The notes under the pieces are model-generated. The model saw nothing but the letters and a program-made list of their open reading frames with translations, had not been told where the DNA came from and did no database searches. A stretch of 64,000 bases of DNA, taken from contig NZ_QJSP01000004.1 of assembly GCF_003217475.1 (NCBI RefSeq), forward strand, positions 124,001-188,000, given 5' to 3'. Each line of letters opens with the position of its first letter. Position 1 is the first letter of the stretch. Positions 33,228 through 40,499 of this stretch are shown in pieces. Origin of the DNA: Williamsia limnetica. Its GTDB lineage: Bacteria > Actinomycetota > Actinomycetes > Mycobacteriales > Mycobacteriaceae. The position numbers and the translations under genes are program-made.

Positions 33228-33989
33228 GTGGAGATCTCAGGTTCAGCAGTATTGGTCACAGGCGGCGCATCAGGCCTGGGAGCGGCCACCGCCAAGCGAT
33301 TCGCCGACGCGGGCGCAGTCGTCTTCGGGCTGGATCTGGCGCCGTCGATCGAGAAGGCGGGCGCGACAGAGGGCGTGACGCTCATCGCCGCCGACGTGAC
33401 CAGCGAGGCCGACGTGGAGGCAGCACTGGACACCATCGCAGAGTCCGGCGCCCCGTTGCGCGTCGCGGTCAACTGCGCGGGCGTGGGCTGGGCGAGCCGC
33501 ATCCTCACCAAGAAGGGCCCCCACGAACTCGACCTGTTCAAGAAGGTCATCGAGATCAACCTCGTCGGCACCTTCAATGTCATGCGCCTGGCCGCCAACC
33601 GTATGCAGAAGCAGGACGCGGTGGACGAGAACAACCAGCGCGGCATCGTCATCAACACCGCTTCGGTCGCCGCGTTCGAAGGCCAAATCGGTCAGATCGC
33701 CTACACCGCTTCCAAGGGCGGCGTGCACGCAATGACCATCACCGCAGCCCGCGACCTCGCGCAGGTCGGCGTACGCGTCAACACCATCGCACCGGGCACC
33801 ATCAACACCCCGATGCTCGACGGGATCACCCCTGAGTTCAAGAAGACCCTCGAGGCCGGGATCCCGTTCCCGCAGCGCCTCGGAGAGCCCGATGACTACG
33901 CGAAGCTGGCCGCGTTCCTCGTCGATCACGATTACATCAACGGCGAGACCATCCGTATGGACGGTGCGCTGCGTATGGCACCGCGCTAG
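33228..33989 (+). CDS. HSD10-type 3-hydroxyacyl-CoA dehydrogenase (SDR)
   Basis: A 253-aa SDR close to type II 3-hydroxyacyl-CoA / 2-methyl-3-hydroxybutyryl-CoA dehydrogenases. The coenzyme loop is VTGGASGLGAATAKRF, with Asp in FGLDLAPS for NAD; NCAGVGWASR, catalytic NTASVAAFEGQIGQIAYTASK and VNTIAPGTINTPML are near-diagnostic, as is PFPQRLGEPDDYAKL. It likely oxidises 3-hydroxyacyl-CoA from isoleucine or fatty-acid breakdown. GTG 33228 start. Followed by a perfect terminator. Confidence 0.92.
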   Translation: MEISGSAVLVTGGASGLGAATAKRFADAGAVVFGLDLAPSIEKAGATEGVTLIAADVTSEADVEAALDTIAESGAPLRVAVNCAGVGWASRILTKKGPHELDLFKKVIEINLVGTFNVMRLAANRMQKQDAVDENNQRGIVINTASVAAFEGQIGQIAYTASKGGVHAMTITAARDLAQVGVRVNTIAPGTINTPMLDGITPEFKKTLEAGIPFPQRLGEPDDYAKLAAFLVDHDYINGETIRMDGALRMAPR

Positions 33990-34008
33990 ATTCTTCACAC
34001 CAAAAAGA

Positions 34009-34039
34009 CAAGCCGGGCTCAGATGAGCCCGGCTTGTTC
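34009..34039 (+). terminator. Perfect hairpin terminator
   Basis: CAAGCCGGGCTC (34009-34020), loop AGAT, exact complement to 34036, then TT. Confidence 0.9.
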
Positions 34040-34068
34040 GGTTCCACCTACAGAATGAGGCTGCCCCC

Positions 34069-34419
34069 ATGTTCATTGCGACACTCATCGTCTCGATCTT
34101 CCTGGCGGTCGCGCTGACAGTCTCCGCTGTCGGCAAGCTGACCAAGATGCCTGCCGTGATCGAATCGATGAACACCGTAGGTGTGCCTGCACACAGAATC
34201 CCTACGTTGGCCTACCTCGAGATCGCCGGGGCGATCGGCCTGGTGATCGGCCTGTTCTGGTGGCCGATCGGTGTTGCGGCCGCCATCGGGGTGATCCTGT
34301 ACTTCGTCGGCGCGGTGATCGCACACCTGCGCGTCAAGGACGTCGCCGGCGTCGGCCCGGCCGCGTTCCTCGCCGTGCTCTCTATTGCGGCGCTGGTCCT
34401 TCGACTCCTCACCGCCTGA
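34069..34419 (+). CDS. DoxX-family small membrane protein
   Basis: A 116-aa protein with four hydrophobic helices and the DoxX pattern: SAVGKLTKMP after helix 1, GVPAHRIPTLAYLEIAGAIGLVIGLF in helix 2, and a C-terminal LAVLSIAALVLRLLT. DoxX-like proteins are tied to quinone or thiol redox chemistry; in mycobacteria one associates with SodA and a thiosulfate sulfurtransferase, and here sodA lies 2.7 kb upstream. Flanked by two strong terminators, so it is a single-gene unit. Confidence 0.88.
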   Translation: MFIATLIVSIFLAVALTVSAVGKLTKMPAVIESMNTVGVPAHRIPTLAYLEIAGAIGLVIGLFWWPIGVAAAIGVILYFVGAVIAHLRVKDVAGVGPAAFLAVLSIAALVLRLLTA

Positions 34420-34456
34420 GGGCGCGCCGCGCTGAGCGGCACCCTGCGGACCGGAC

Positions 34457-34485
34457 GGCCGGGCTCATCCAGAGCCCGGCCTTTT
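34457..34485 (+). terminator. Hairpin terminator with T-run
   Basis: GGCCGGGCTC (34457-34466), loop ATCCA, GAGCCCGGCC (34472-34481), then TTTT. Confidence 0.9.
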
Positions 34486-34523
34486 CGTTCCCGCTACCTC
34501 TTGACCACGATCGCCCATCGTGA

Positions 34524-34553
34524 CAACATTCATTGTTATATCAATGAGCATTG
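34524..34553. promoter_or_regulatory. 30-bp AT-rich palindromic operator upstream of the diiron oxygenase
   Basis: Symmetric core TCATTG-TTATAT-CAATGA (34530-34547) extended by CAA and TTG three bases further out. The element is strikingly AT-rich here and lies 27 nt before the oxygenase start, between a possible TTGACC -35 box (34501) and the gene. The symmetry suits a TetR-type repressor; no regulator gene is adjacent. Confidence 0.6.
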
Positions 34554-34579
34554 TCGGACTCGGGTGAAAGGGACTCCCC

Positions 34580-35524
34580 ATGGTGGCCACAGCTGCGAAC
34601 ACATCGACCATTCACGATCACGGAGACAACGTCGTCAGCTTGCGCGATCAGGGTGCCGACGAGGTGTCCGAGCGCCTGCTCGCATCGTCGGCTCGGCTCT
34701 CGCGTAACGCGATGACCGAAATCGATTGGGATCAGCCGATGGACCCGGCAAAGTACGGGTGCAGCCCGGAATGGTCGTCGCTGTACGGCACCGACTACTG
34801 GGACGAGATGACCGAGGCGCAGCGGGTGTCGCTGACCCGGCACGAGTTCGCGTCCATCATGAACATCGGCATCTGGTTCGAGATGATCCTGCAGGAGATG
34901 GTGATCCGCGATCAGTACCTCGGCGACTACCACACGCCCGAGTTCCAGTTCGCGCTCACCGAGATCGCCGACGAATGCCGACACTCGATCATGTTCGCCA
35001 AGGCGTCCCAGAAGATGGTCGGTAAGTCCTACCACCCTTCGAAGTTCGTCGGCCGTCTCGGCAAGGTCTTCATGCGCACCGCGCGCGCCGAGGTCGCCTA
35101 CAGCGGCATCCTGGTCGCCGAAGAAATCCTCGATGTCTTCCAGCGCGGCTGCATGCGCGACGAACAGGTACTTCCCTTCATCCGTACCGTCAACGAGATC
35201 CATGTCCTCGAAGAATCGCGCCACATGAAGTTTGCCCGGGAAGAGGTCCGGGATTCGATGAAGGGTGTCGGATGGGCGCGCCGACAGTGGAGCGCATTCG
35301 TCATCGCCGTCGGCGCGGCGTTCATCTTCACCAGCATGATCCGGCCGCAGGCGTACTCCGACGCAGGACTCGACGCCAAGCGCGCAGTGGCCGCCCGCCG
35401 GGAGAACGAGCACTTCAAGTCGATGGTCCGCAGCAGTTGCGGACACCTGATGGGCTTCCTCGATGAGGTCGGATTGCTCACCAAGCCCGCTGCGCGGGTC
35501 TACCGGAAAGTCAACATGCTCTGA
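34580..35524 (+). CDS. AurF-type diiron oxygenase
   Basis: A 314-aa helical protein of the p-aminobenzoate N-oxygenase (AurF) family. The two-iron site is visible as three clusters: RHEFASIMNIGIWFEMILQE (about 88-107), IADECRHS (about 133-140) and EIHVLEESRH (about 212-221). Family members oxidise aryl or alkyl amines or act on lipids. GGGTGAAAGGGACTCCCC precedes the ATG. Its TGA overlaps the ATG of the reductase gene (TGATG), so oxygenase and electron donor are made together. Substrate unknown; a palindromic operator suggests it is inducible. Confidence 0.9.
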   Translation: MVATAANTSTIHDHGDNVVSLRDQGADEVSERLLASSARLSRNAMTEIDWDQPMDPAKYGCSPEWSSLYGTDYWDEMTEAQRVSLTRHEFASIMNIGIWFEMILQEMVIRDQYLGDYHTPEFQFALTEIADECRHSIMFAKASQKMVGKSYHPSKFVGRLGKVFMRTARAEVAYSGILVAEEILDVFQRGCMRDEQVLPFIRTVNEIHVLEESRHMKFAREEVRDSMKGVGWARRQWSAFVIAVGAAFIFTSMIRPQAYSDAGLDAKRAVAARRENEHFKSMVRSSCGHLMGFLDEVGLLTKPAARVYRKVNML

Positions 35525-37104
35525 TGTTCGTCATCACCCAAACGTGCTGCAGCGACGCCGCATGTGTCTCGGTCTGCCCGGTCAACTGCATCCATCCGAC
35601 ACCGGAGGAGCGCGGCTTCGGTAGCTCCGACATCCTGCACATCGACCCGCAGGCGTGCATCGACTGCGGCGCGTGCGCCGATGCCTGCCCCGTGGACGCC
35701 ATCTATCCCGCGGACAAGCTCGGTACCCGCGACAAGGTGTTCATCGAGATCAATGCCTCGTACTACCGGGACAACGCCGACGTCACCTCGGGGTGGACCC
35801 CGATCACGTATCCGGTGATCCCGAAACTGCCTGCGGGACTTAGGGTCGCGTTGGTCGGCACCGGCCCCTCGGGTGGATACGCCCTACGCACATTGCTCGA
35901 CCGCAGCTCTGCACAGGTCACCGTCATCGACAAACTCCCTACCCCCGGCGGTCTGGTCCGGGCCGGCGTCGCACCGGATCACCCCGGCACCAAGAAGGTG
36001 CTGCAGGGCTTCGATCTGCTCTATCGCGACCCCCGCGTCACGATGGCGACCAATGTGGAGATCGGCGACGACGTGGCCGCCGGCCAGATCACCCCCGCCG
36101 AACTCAGTGAGCACTTCGACGGAGTCATCTACGCCGTCGGGGCGAGTGACTCACGGCGCCTGGGCATCCCGGGCGAAGACCTTCCCGGATCGACGTCCGC
36201 CACCGATCTCGTGGCCTGGTACAACTCGGCCCCCGACCTCGACGAGCTTCCGATCGACGCCACCGACCGGTCCGGTCGCGTGGTGGTCATCGGCACCGGC
36301 AACGTCGCGCTCGACGTCGCGCGAATCCTGGTCTCACCGCCCGAGATACTGGCGACCACAGACATCGCCGACCGCGCCCTGGCGGTCCTGAGGGAACAGA
36401 ACGTCCGCGAGGTGATCGTGGTGGGACGCAGAGATCAAGCCGGCGCCGCCTACTCCGCGGCGGAATACCGCGCGCTGTCGTCGATCCCCGGCGTCGAGGT
36501 GATCGTTCACGACGATCCGGAGACCGATGTCGACCTGGAAAACGCTGCGGACCCGGACCGACGCCGCATCGTCTTCCTCTTCCACACCACACCGGAGTCG
36601 ATCCTCGGTGACGAGCACGTCGAACGACTGCGGGTCCGTACGGGTGAGCGCACGCATGAAATTGCCGCCGACCTCGTCGTCCGGTCCATCGGCTACCGCT
36701 CGACACCGATCGCCGGACTTCCGTTCGACGAAGGGCGCGGTGTCTTCCCCAACGTCGACGGCCGAATGGTCGGCGATGACGGCGCCGTTGTCCCCAATGC
36801 GTACGTGGCCGGCTGGGCGCGGCGCGGACCGCGGGGCGGCATCGGTGCAAACAAAGTGTGCGCCGAGAGCACCGTCGAATTATTCCTCAATGACGTTGCC
36901 GCCGGGGCGGTGTCGCGTTCGCGGCACTCACCATCGGATTTCGAGACCCTGCTGCGCAAGCGTAAGCGCACCGTCATCGGCTACCGCGGCGTTCGTGCCA
37001 TCGACCGCGCCGAACGCAGAGCCGGGGCAGAACTCGAACGTCCTCGGGTCAAGTTCACCACGGTCGGCGACATGGTTCGCGCCGCCGGTCGCCGTGCGCG
37101 ATGA
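35524..37104 (+). CDS. Ferredoxin fused to adrenodoxin-reductase-type NADP reductase (FprB-like)
   Basis: A 526-aa electron-transfer protein. Residues 1-70 form a two-cluster ferredoxin: CCSDAACVSVCPVNC and CIDCGACADACPVD. The remainder is an FAD/NADP reductase of adrenodoxin-reductase type, with GTGPSGGYALR (about 112-122), PGGLVRAGVAPDHPGTKKV, GTGNVALDVAR for NADP, and AGWARRGPRGGIGANK near the C-terminus. It passes NADPH electrons through its ferredoxin domain to a partner oxygenase; the overlapping AurF-type gene is the obvious partner. The stop is 7 nt from the convergent membrane-protein stop. Confidence 0.95.
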   Translation: MFVITQTCCSDAACVSVCPVNCIHPTPEERGFGSSDILHIDPQACIDCGACADACPVDAIYPADKLGTRDKVFIEINASYYRDNADVTSGWTPITYPVIPKLPAGLRVALVGTGPSGGYALRTLLDRSSAQVTVIDKLPTPGGLVRAGVAPDHPGTKKVLQGFDLLYRDPRVTMATNVEIGDDVAAGQITPAELSEHFDGVIYAVGASDSRRLGIPGEDLPGSTSATDLVAWYNSAPDLDELPIDATDRSGRVVVIGTGNVALDVARILVSPPEILATTDIADRALAVLREQNVREVIVVGRRDQAGAAYSAAEYRALSSIPGVEVIVHDDPETDVDLENAADPDRRRIVFLFHTTPESILGDEHVERLRVRTGERTHEIAADLVVRSIGYRSTPIAGLPFDEGRGVFPNVDGRMVGDDGAVVPNAYVAGWARRGPRGGIGANKVCAESTVELFLNDVAAGAVSRSRHSPSDFETLLRKRKRTVIGYRGVRAIDRAERRAGAELERPRVKFTTVGDMVRAAGRRAR

Positions 37105-37111
37105 CGTTTCA

Positions 37112-38242
37112 CTAACCGGTCCGGTTGTGTTTGCGGGCCACCGGCTGGTCGGCCAATGCACGCGAGATGTGCAGTAGCGGTGTGGCTTCGGCGTCGAGGT
37201 CATCTCGTGCGCCGACGAGCACCTGCCGCACGGCACCGGACGAGCCGCCCGCCTCGCGATACACCTCCACCGCGTCACGCAGGTAGAAGACCTGGTCCCG
37301 ATCGGTCAGTTGATCGAAGTCGTCGGGTAGCAGCGGACTGAGCTGCAACAGCGCATCTCGGATCTCCACGACCCGGCGTTGGTAGAGCAGATTGATCGAA
37401 CCGTCGACGTCGGCAACCGAACGCAGGGGCAGCACCACCTCCGGCAGGGCCGAGGTGGTCAAGGACCAGAGCGGCTCGAGGTCCGCGTAGTCCCGGCGGT
37501 GACGGAGGTTGTAGCGCACCTTGATCCAGCGGGCCCGCACCATCGGGTAGCAGATCCCGGCCAGGAAGAGAACGGCACCGACGGAAGAGATCACCGCAGA
37601 GATCTTCAGCAACACAGGGACTGTGGCCAGGCCGAGTCCGGACAGCACAACGAATATCGTCTGTATCAGTGAGCCCAGCCCCACGAGCGAGAGCCCGGTC
37701 AGCAGGACCATCAAGGAATGTCGGAGATAGCCGTCGGCCAGTCCGACGTATCGCCGGATGGAGAGCACACACGACCCGAGGCCATAGACCAGATAGCAGC
37801 CGGCGATCACGAAGAAGAGCGCAAACCCGAAGTGCTGCACCGTCCATTCGGAGACGCTCTCGGTGCGCACCGGGGTGGGCGTGACCAACATCGCCACATT
37901 CAGCCCGATCATCGCGATGACCAGCGGCACCGCTTCCACCCCGGCCCGGCGCTGGCGCTGGCGCTCGGCGGATCCGAAGAAGAAGACGATGACCAGTGCC
38001 GCGACCGCGAACGCGAGCAGGCAGTAGAAGATCACCCGGGCCGCCCCGGTGAACAAGGTCGAGTCCAGCCACTCGCGCACGTGTGGATTGATGCTCACGA
38101 AGGCGAGGGTCATGGCGGAGATGGCGACGGTCATGGCCGTCGGCTGGAGTCCGGCGCCCTCCCGACGGATACGGTCGATACGCCAGCACAGTGCGATCGC
38201 GAACAACGCGAGCGCGGCTGCATTGATGGTGGCGATCACCAT
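37112..38242 (-). CDS. Multipass membrane protein of the MAB_1171c/DUF6545 type
   Basis: A 376-aa protein. Seven or so membrane helices fill residues 1-235 (ATINAAALALFAIALCWRIDRI first; LLKISAVISSVGAVLFLAGICYPM last), then a cytosolic domain (about 240-376) with LEPLWSLTTSALPEVVLP and YQRRVVEIRDALLQLSPLLPDDF. This two-part layout matches the actinobacterial family annotated as MAB_1171c putative transporter, which recurs beside XRE and ImmA-like genes. ATG 38242 is 7 nt after the ImmA-type stop. Role unknown; could be the effector or target of that module. Confidence 0.8.
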   Translation of the reverse strand: MVIATINAAALALFAIALCWRIDRIRREGAGLQPTAMTVAISAMTLAFVSINPHVREWLDSTLFTGAARVIFYCLLAFAVAALVIVFFFGSAERQRQRRAGVEAVPLVIAMIGLNVAMLVTPTPVRTESVSEWTVQHFGFALFFVIAGCYLVYGLGSCVLSIRRYVGLADGYLRHSLMVLLTGLSLVGLGSLIQTIFVVLSGLGLATVPVLLKISAVISSVGAVLFLAGICYPMVRARWIKVRYNLRHRRDYADLEPLWSLTTSALPEVVLPLRSVADVDGSINLLYQRRVVEIRDALLQLSPLLPDDFDQLTDRDQVFYLRDAVEVYREAGGSSGAVRQVLVGARDDLDAEATPLLHISRALADQPVARKHNRTG

Positions 38243-38249
38243 CGGTGGC

Positions 38250-38762
38250 CTATAACCATCCGGAATGTCCCCCTAGAATGCTCTGGATTCCGCGCAATCC
38301 GTCGTGTTTGGCCGATTGGCCGACGCCTTGGGTGGCCTTGGCCGCCCATTCACGGATGATCGTGGCCAGCATCTCGGCCTCCCACTCCCGCTCATCCGAG
38401 TAGCACGTCCGGCTCAAGGCCTCAGATGTTTCGCCTTCGTCTGGCGCACCCGCAGCCAGCAGCGACCCGGGCGTTCCCAGGATCTGATGCCCGGCGATCA
38501 GGTGCCCGAATTCATGGATGACGATCTGATCGCGATGCAGTTTTGTGGTGTTCGCCTGATAGAAAAAGTAGTCGGCGTCGTCGGCCATCAGCCAGACGCC
38601 GTTGGGCGTACCTGCCGGAAGCGGATGAGCGAGGATCTTGATCGCCCGGCCACGCTTGTCCCCGTAACGGGCACACAACTGCTCGGCATCGAGCGGCAGA
38701 TCGAGCTCGAGGTCGGCGAGTTCACGACGGCACAGTGCCCGCAGGATTCGTTCGGACCGCAT
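38250..38762 (-). CDS. ImmA/IrrE-type zinc metallopeptidase
   Basis: A 170-aa protein with the zinc site HEFGH at residues 83-87 and a likely third ligand in the downstream SDEREWEAEML segment. ImmA/IrrE peptidases cleave or inactivate a partner XRE repressor on a signal, releasing the repressed genes. It lies between the XRE gene (26 nt upstream) and the membrane-protein gene (7 nt downstream), the standard pairing. N-terminal residues 1-80 contain VWLMADDADYFFYQANTT, a typical pre-active-site strand. Confidence 0.88.
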   Translation of the reverse strand: MRSERILRALCRRELADLELDLPLDAEQLCARYGDKRGRAIKILAHPLPAGTPNGVWLMADDADYFFYQANTTKLHRDQIVIHEFGHLIAGHQILGTPGSLLAAGAPDEGETSEALSRTCYSDEREWEAEMLATIIREWAAKATQGVGQSAKHDGLRGIQSILGGHSGWL

Positions 38763-38788
38763 AAACCATCCTTCGGTTTCCTGACCTG

Positions 38789-39319
38789 CTAGTCGGCTGC
38801 CTCTCGCCTTTCCACCACTCGCAGACCGGAATGGCCGTGCCCGAGCTCGGGCTCCGACGATTTGAGAAGGTCAGGAGGATCAGCAGGAAGACCCTGCTGC
38901 ACCCGGAGTACCTTGATGAGCTCGTTGACGACCGTGACCGAATCGCTGGACAATCCTGCCAGTCGGAAGGCAGCCAATTGCACGCTCGTGTCGGCCTGCA
39001 GGCGCATGAGGTCGATCTGGTCGCGAGTCCGCTGGGCCGCCCGGTCCTCGAGGAAGTAGTGCACGTCGACGCCGAACGCGGCAGAGATACCCTCGACGGT
39101 CCGGAATGACGGCGATTTCGCCTTACCCGACCGGAGCTGACTCAGGTAAGACTCACCGAGCCGGAACCCCAGCTCGGTCGACCGGTTCGCGATCGCTTTG
39201 GCGCTGTATGCACGTCCGTTCGGGCCTGGAACCGTGCGGAACAACTCTTCCAGCCTTCGTGCGAACAGGCCCGGATCGAAAGTGGTGTCGGGATCCACCG
39301 GGTTCACGTTGTCAGACAT
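38789..39319 (-). CDS. XRE/EspR-like DNA-binding regulator
   Basis: A 176-aa protein. The helix-turn-helix (about 14-82) shows YSAKAIANRSTELGFRLGESYLSQLRSGKAKSPS, where YLSQLRSG followed by the FGVDVHYFLED tail is the EspR-type extension of XRE domains. The C-terminal half is a helical dimer segment plus a charged tail. ATG 39319 has GGAG 6 nt upstream; in-frame ATG 39337 is less likely. First gene of the XRE-ImmA-membrane set; its place near sodA, DUF6474 and Hns matches espR (Rv3849), but the adjacent peptidase is extra. Confidence 0.88.
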   Translation of the reverse strand: MSDNVNPVDPDTTFDPGLFARRLEELFRTVPGPNGRAYSAKAIANRSTELGFRLGESYLSQLRSGKAKSPSFRTVEGISAAFGVDVHYFLEDRAAQRTRDQIDLMRLQADTSVQLAAFRLAGLSSDSVTVVNELIKVLRVQQGLPADPPDLLKSSEPELGHGHSGLRVVERREAAD

Positions 39320-39420
39320 TCCACGCTCCACGCGCATCTCAGGTGTGCCTCCCAATGAGGGCCGATCGCCGCGCAGCGATCGACTAGAAGTAAGAAATTC
39401 ACTACTCCGCACGTCGTGTT

Positions 39421-39453
39421 TGCCATATGGTAGCTTATCGGCATATTGCTGCC
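39421..39453. promoter_or_regulatory. Paired CATAT-centred sites upstream of the XRE gene
   Basis: TGCCATATGG (39421-39430, containing palindrome CCATATGG) and GGCATATTGCTGCC (39440-39453) place CATAT cores 18 nt apart in the 269-nt divergent region between the XRE gene and the secreted-protein gene. Candidate XRE autoregulatory sites. The rest of 39320-39588 is AT-richer promoter DNA with no gene seen. Confidence 0.35.
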
Positions 39454-39588
39454 AAGGCGGTGCAGGCTGCCCCCGATGGCATGCAAAGTGCTGTGGACTC
39501 CAGGTCGACGCTGACCGGGCCCACCTGAATAAACCGTGAACAGGGCGAAAATTCAAGAGCACAGCGCTGTTCACCCCATGGAGGTTCG

Positions 39589-40419
39589 ATGTCGAAGCAC
39601 CGTGCGCCCCGTGGGCATGTCCTGCGATGGTCGGCCTCCGTGGCGGCAGCTGCCCTGTTCGCCGGTGGCATCGCACTGGCTTTGACCACCTCTTCTCCCG
39701 CCGATGCGCACTGTCATCCCGGCAATCAGCATCACCATCACTGCGACGTCCCGAGTGAAACCGAGTCCGAGTCGACCACCACAGAGGCAACCACCACGGA
39801 GCCGACCACCACGGAGCCGACGACCGGCGAGTCCACGACCACCACGGAGCCGACGACCACGACCTCGTCGGCCTTCGTGCCCCCGATCATCGGTGGTGGC
39901 TCGGGCGGAGCAGGCCAAACATCCACTGCTCCTACTTCGACGGGAAGGTCCACGGGCACGCGCCCGCCCGGCACCGTCCCGAAGCGGAAACCACCGGCCC
40001 CGGCCGAACCTTCCGCAGCCGAGGCCCCGGGCGGCGTACCGGGTACACCCGGCGGCGGTGCTGGTGGCGGTGCTGGTGCCGGTGGCGGTGGCGGTGCTTC
40101 CACCGGTGGGAGTGGCAACGCGGTCGTCTCGGTACCGACTGTCGGCGTACCCGGGAACTCCTCGGCGCCGGCGGCCCCGCAGAACCCAGCCGTGACACCT
40201 GTGAATCCGGCTCGACCTCCCGGACCGGTCACCGCAGATGTGGCAGCGCCGGTCCCTACCGCGGCCGGCTGCATTCTGGGTGCCGACTCGGCGGGCGGAT
40301 GTTCCGGCGCCGACACCGCACGCGACCTCGCCCCGGCCGGGTTACTCGCCCTCGGCGCGCTGGCGCTCCTCGGTAGCGGTTCGTTCCTCGAATCTCTCCG
40401 CGGCTCACTCCGCGGCTGA
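39589..40419 (+). CDS. Secreted low-complexity Thr/Pro/Gly-rich protein
   Basis: A 276-aa protein with an N-terminal signal peptide (basic start, hydrophobic ASVAAAALFAGGIALAL, probable cleavage after SPADA). Just after cleavage is HCHPGNQHHHHC, a His/Cys cluster that could bind metal. Then comes a TTTEPTTTEP-type stalk (about 60-92), Pro/Ala- and Gly-rich segments, and a cysteine pair (AAGCILGADSAGGC). The C-terminus has a hydrophobic LAPAGLLALGALALLGSGSFLESL helix with a short basic end, suggesting membrane anchoring without a clear sortase motif. Not recognised; probably a cell-surface protein. Confidence 0.8.
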   Translation: MSKHRAPRGHVLRWSASVAAAALFAGGIALALTTSSPADAHCHPGNQHHHHCDVPSETESESTTTEATTTEPTTTEPTTGESTTTTEPTTTTSSAFVPPIIGGGSGGAGQTSTAPTSTGRSTGTRPPGTVPKRKPPAPAEPSAAEAPGGVPGTPGGGAGGGAGAGGGGGASTGGSGNAVVSVPTVGVPGNSSAPAAPQNPAVTPVNPARPPGPVTADVAAPVPTAAGCILGADSAGGCSGADTARDLAPAGLLALGALALLGSGSFLESLRGSLRG

Positions 40420-40431
40420 CAAACCCACTGA

Positions 40432-40488
40432 CTCCAGGCAAACCCAGGTGTTGCGGCACCTGGTTTTCCCTGGAGAACCTGGGTTTGC
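40432..40488. terminator. Nested, mutually exclusive hairpins between convergent genes
   Basis: Fold 1 pairs GCAAACCCAGGT (40438-40449) with its exact complement at 40477-40488. Fold 2 pairs CTCCAGG (40432-40438) with CCTGGAG (40469-40475) around an inner CCAGGTG/CACCTGG hairpin (40444-40463). Most likely a bidirectional terminator between the secreted-protein and nuclease genes; the alternative folds are unusual. Confidence 0.6.
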
Positions 40489-40499
40489 GATGGAGCCGG

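Noticed and set aside
32306-33658. 450-codon minus-strand frame across the GDT1 and HSD10-like genes
   Set aside because: Both plus-strand genes are well supported; the minus frame spans their junction and is Ser/Asp-rich without motifs.
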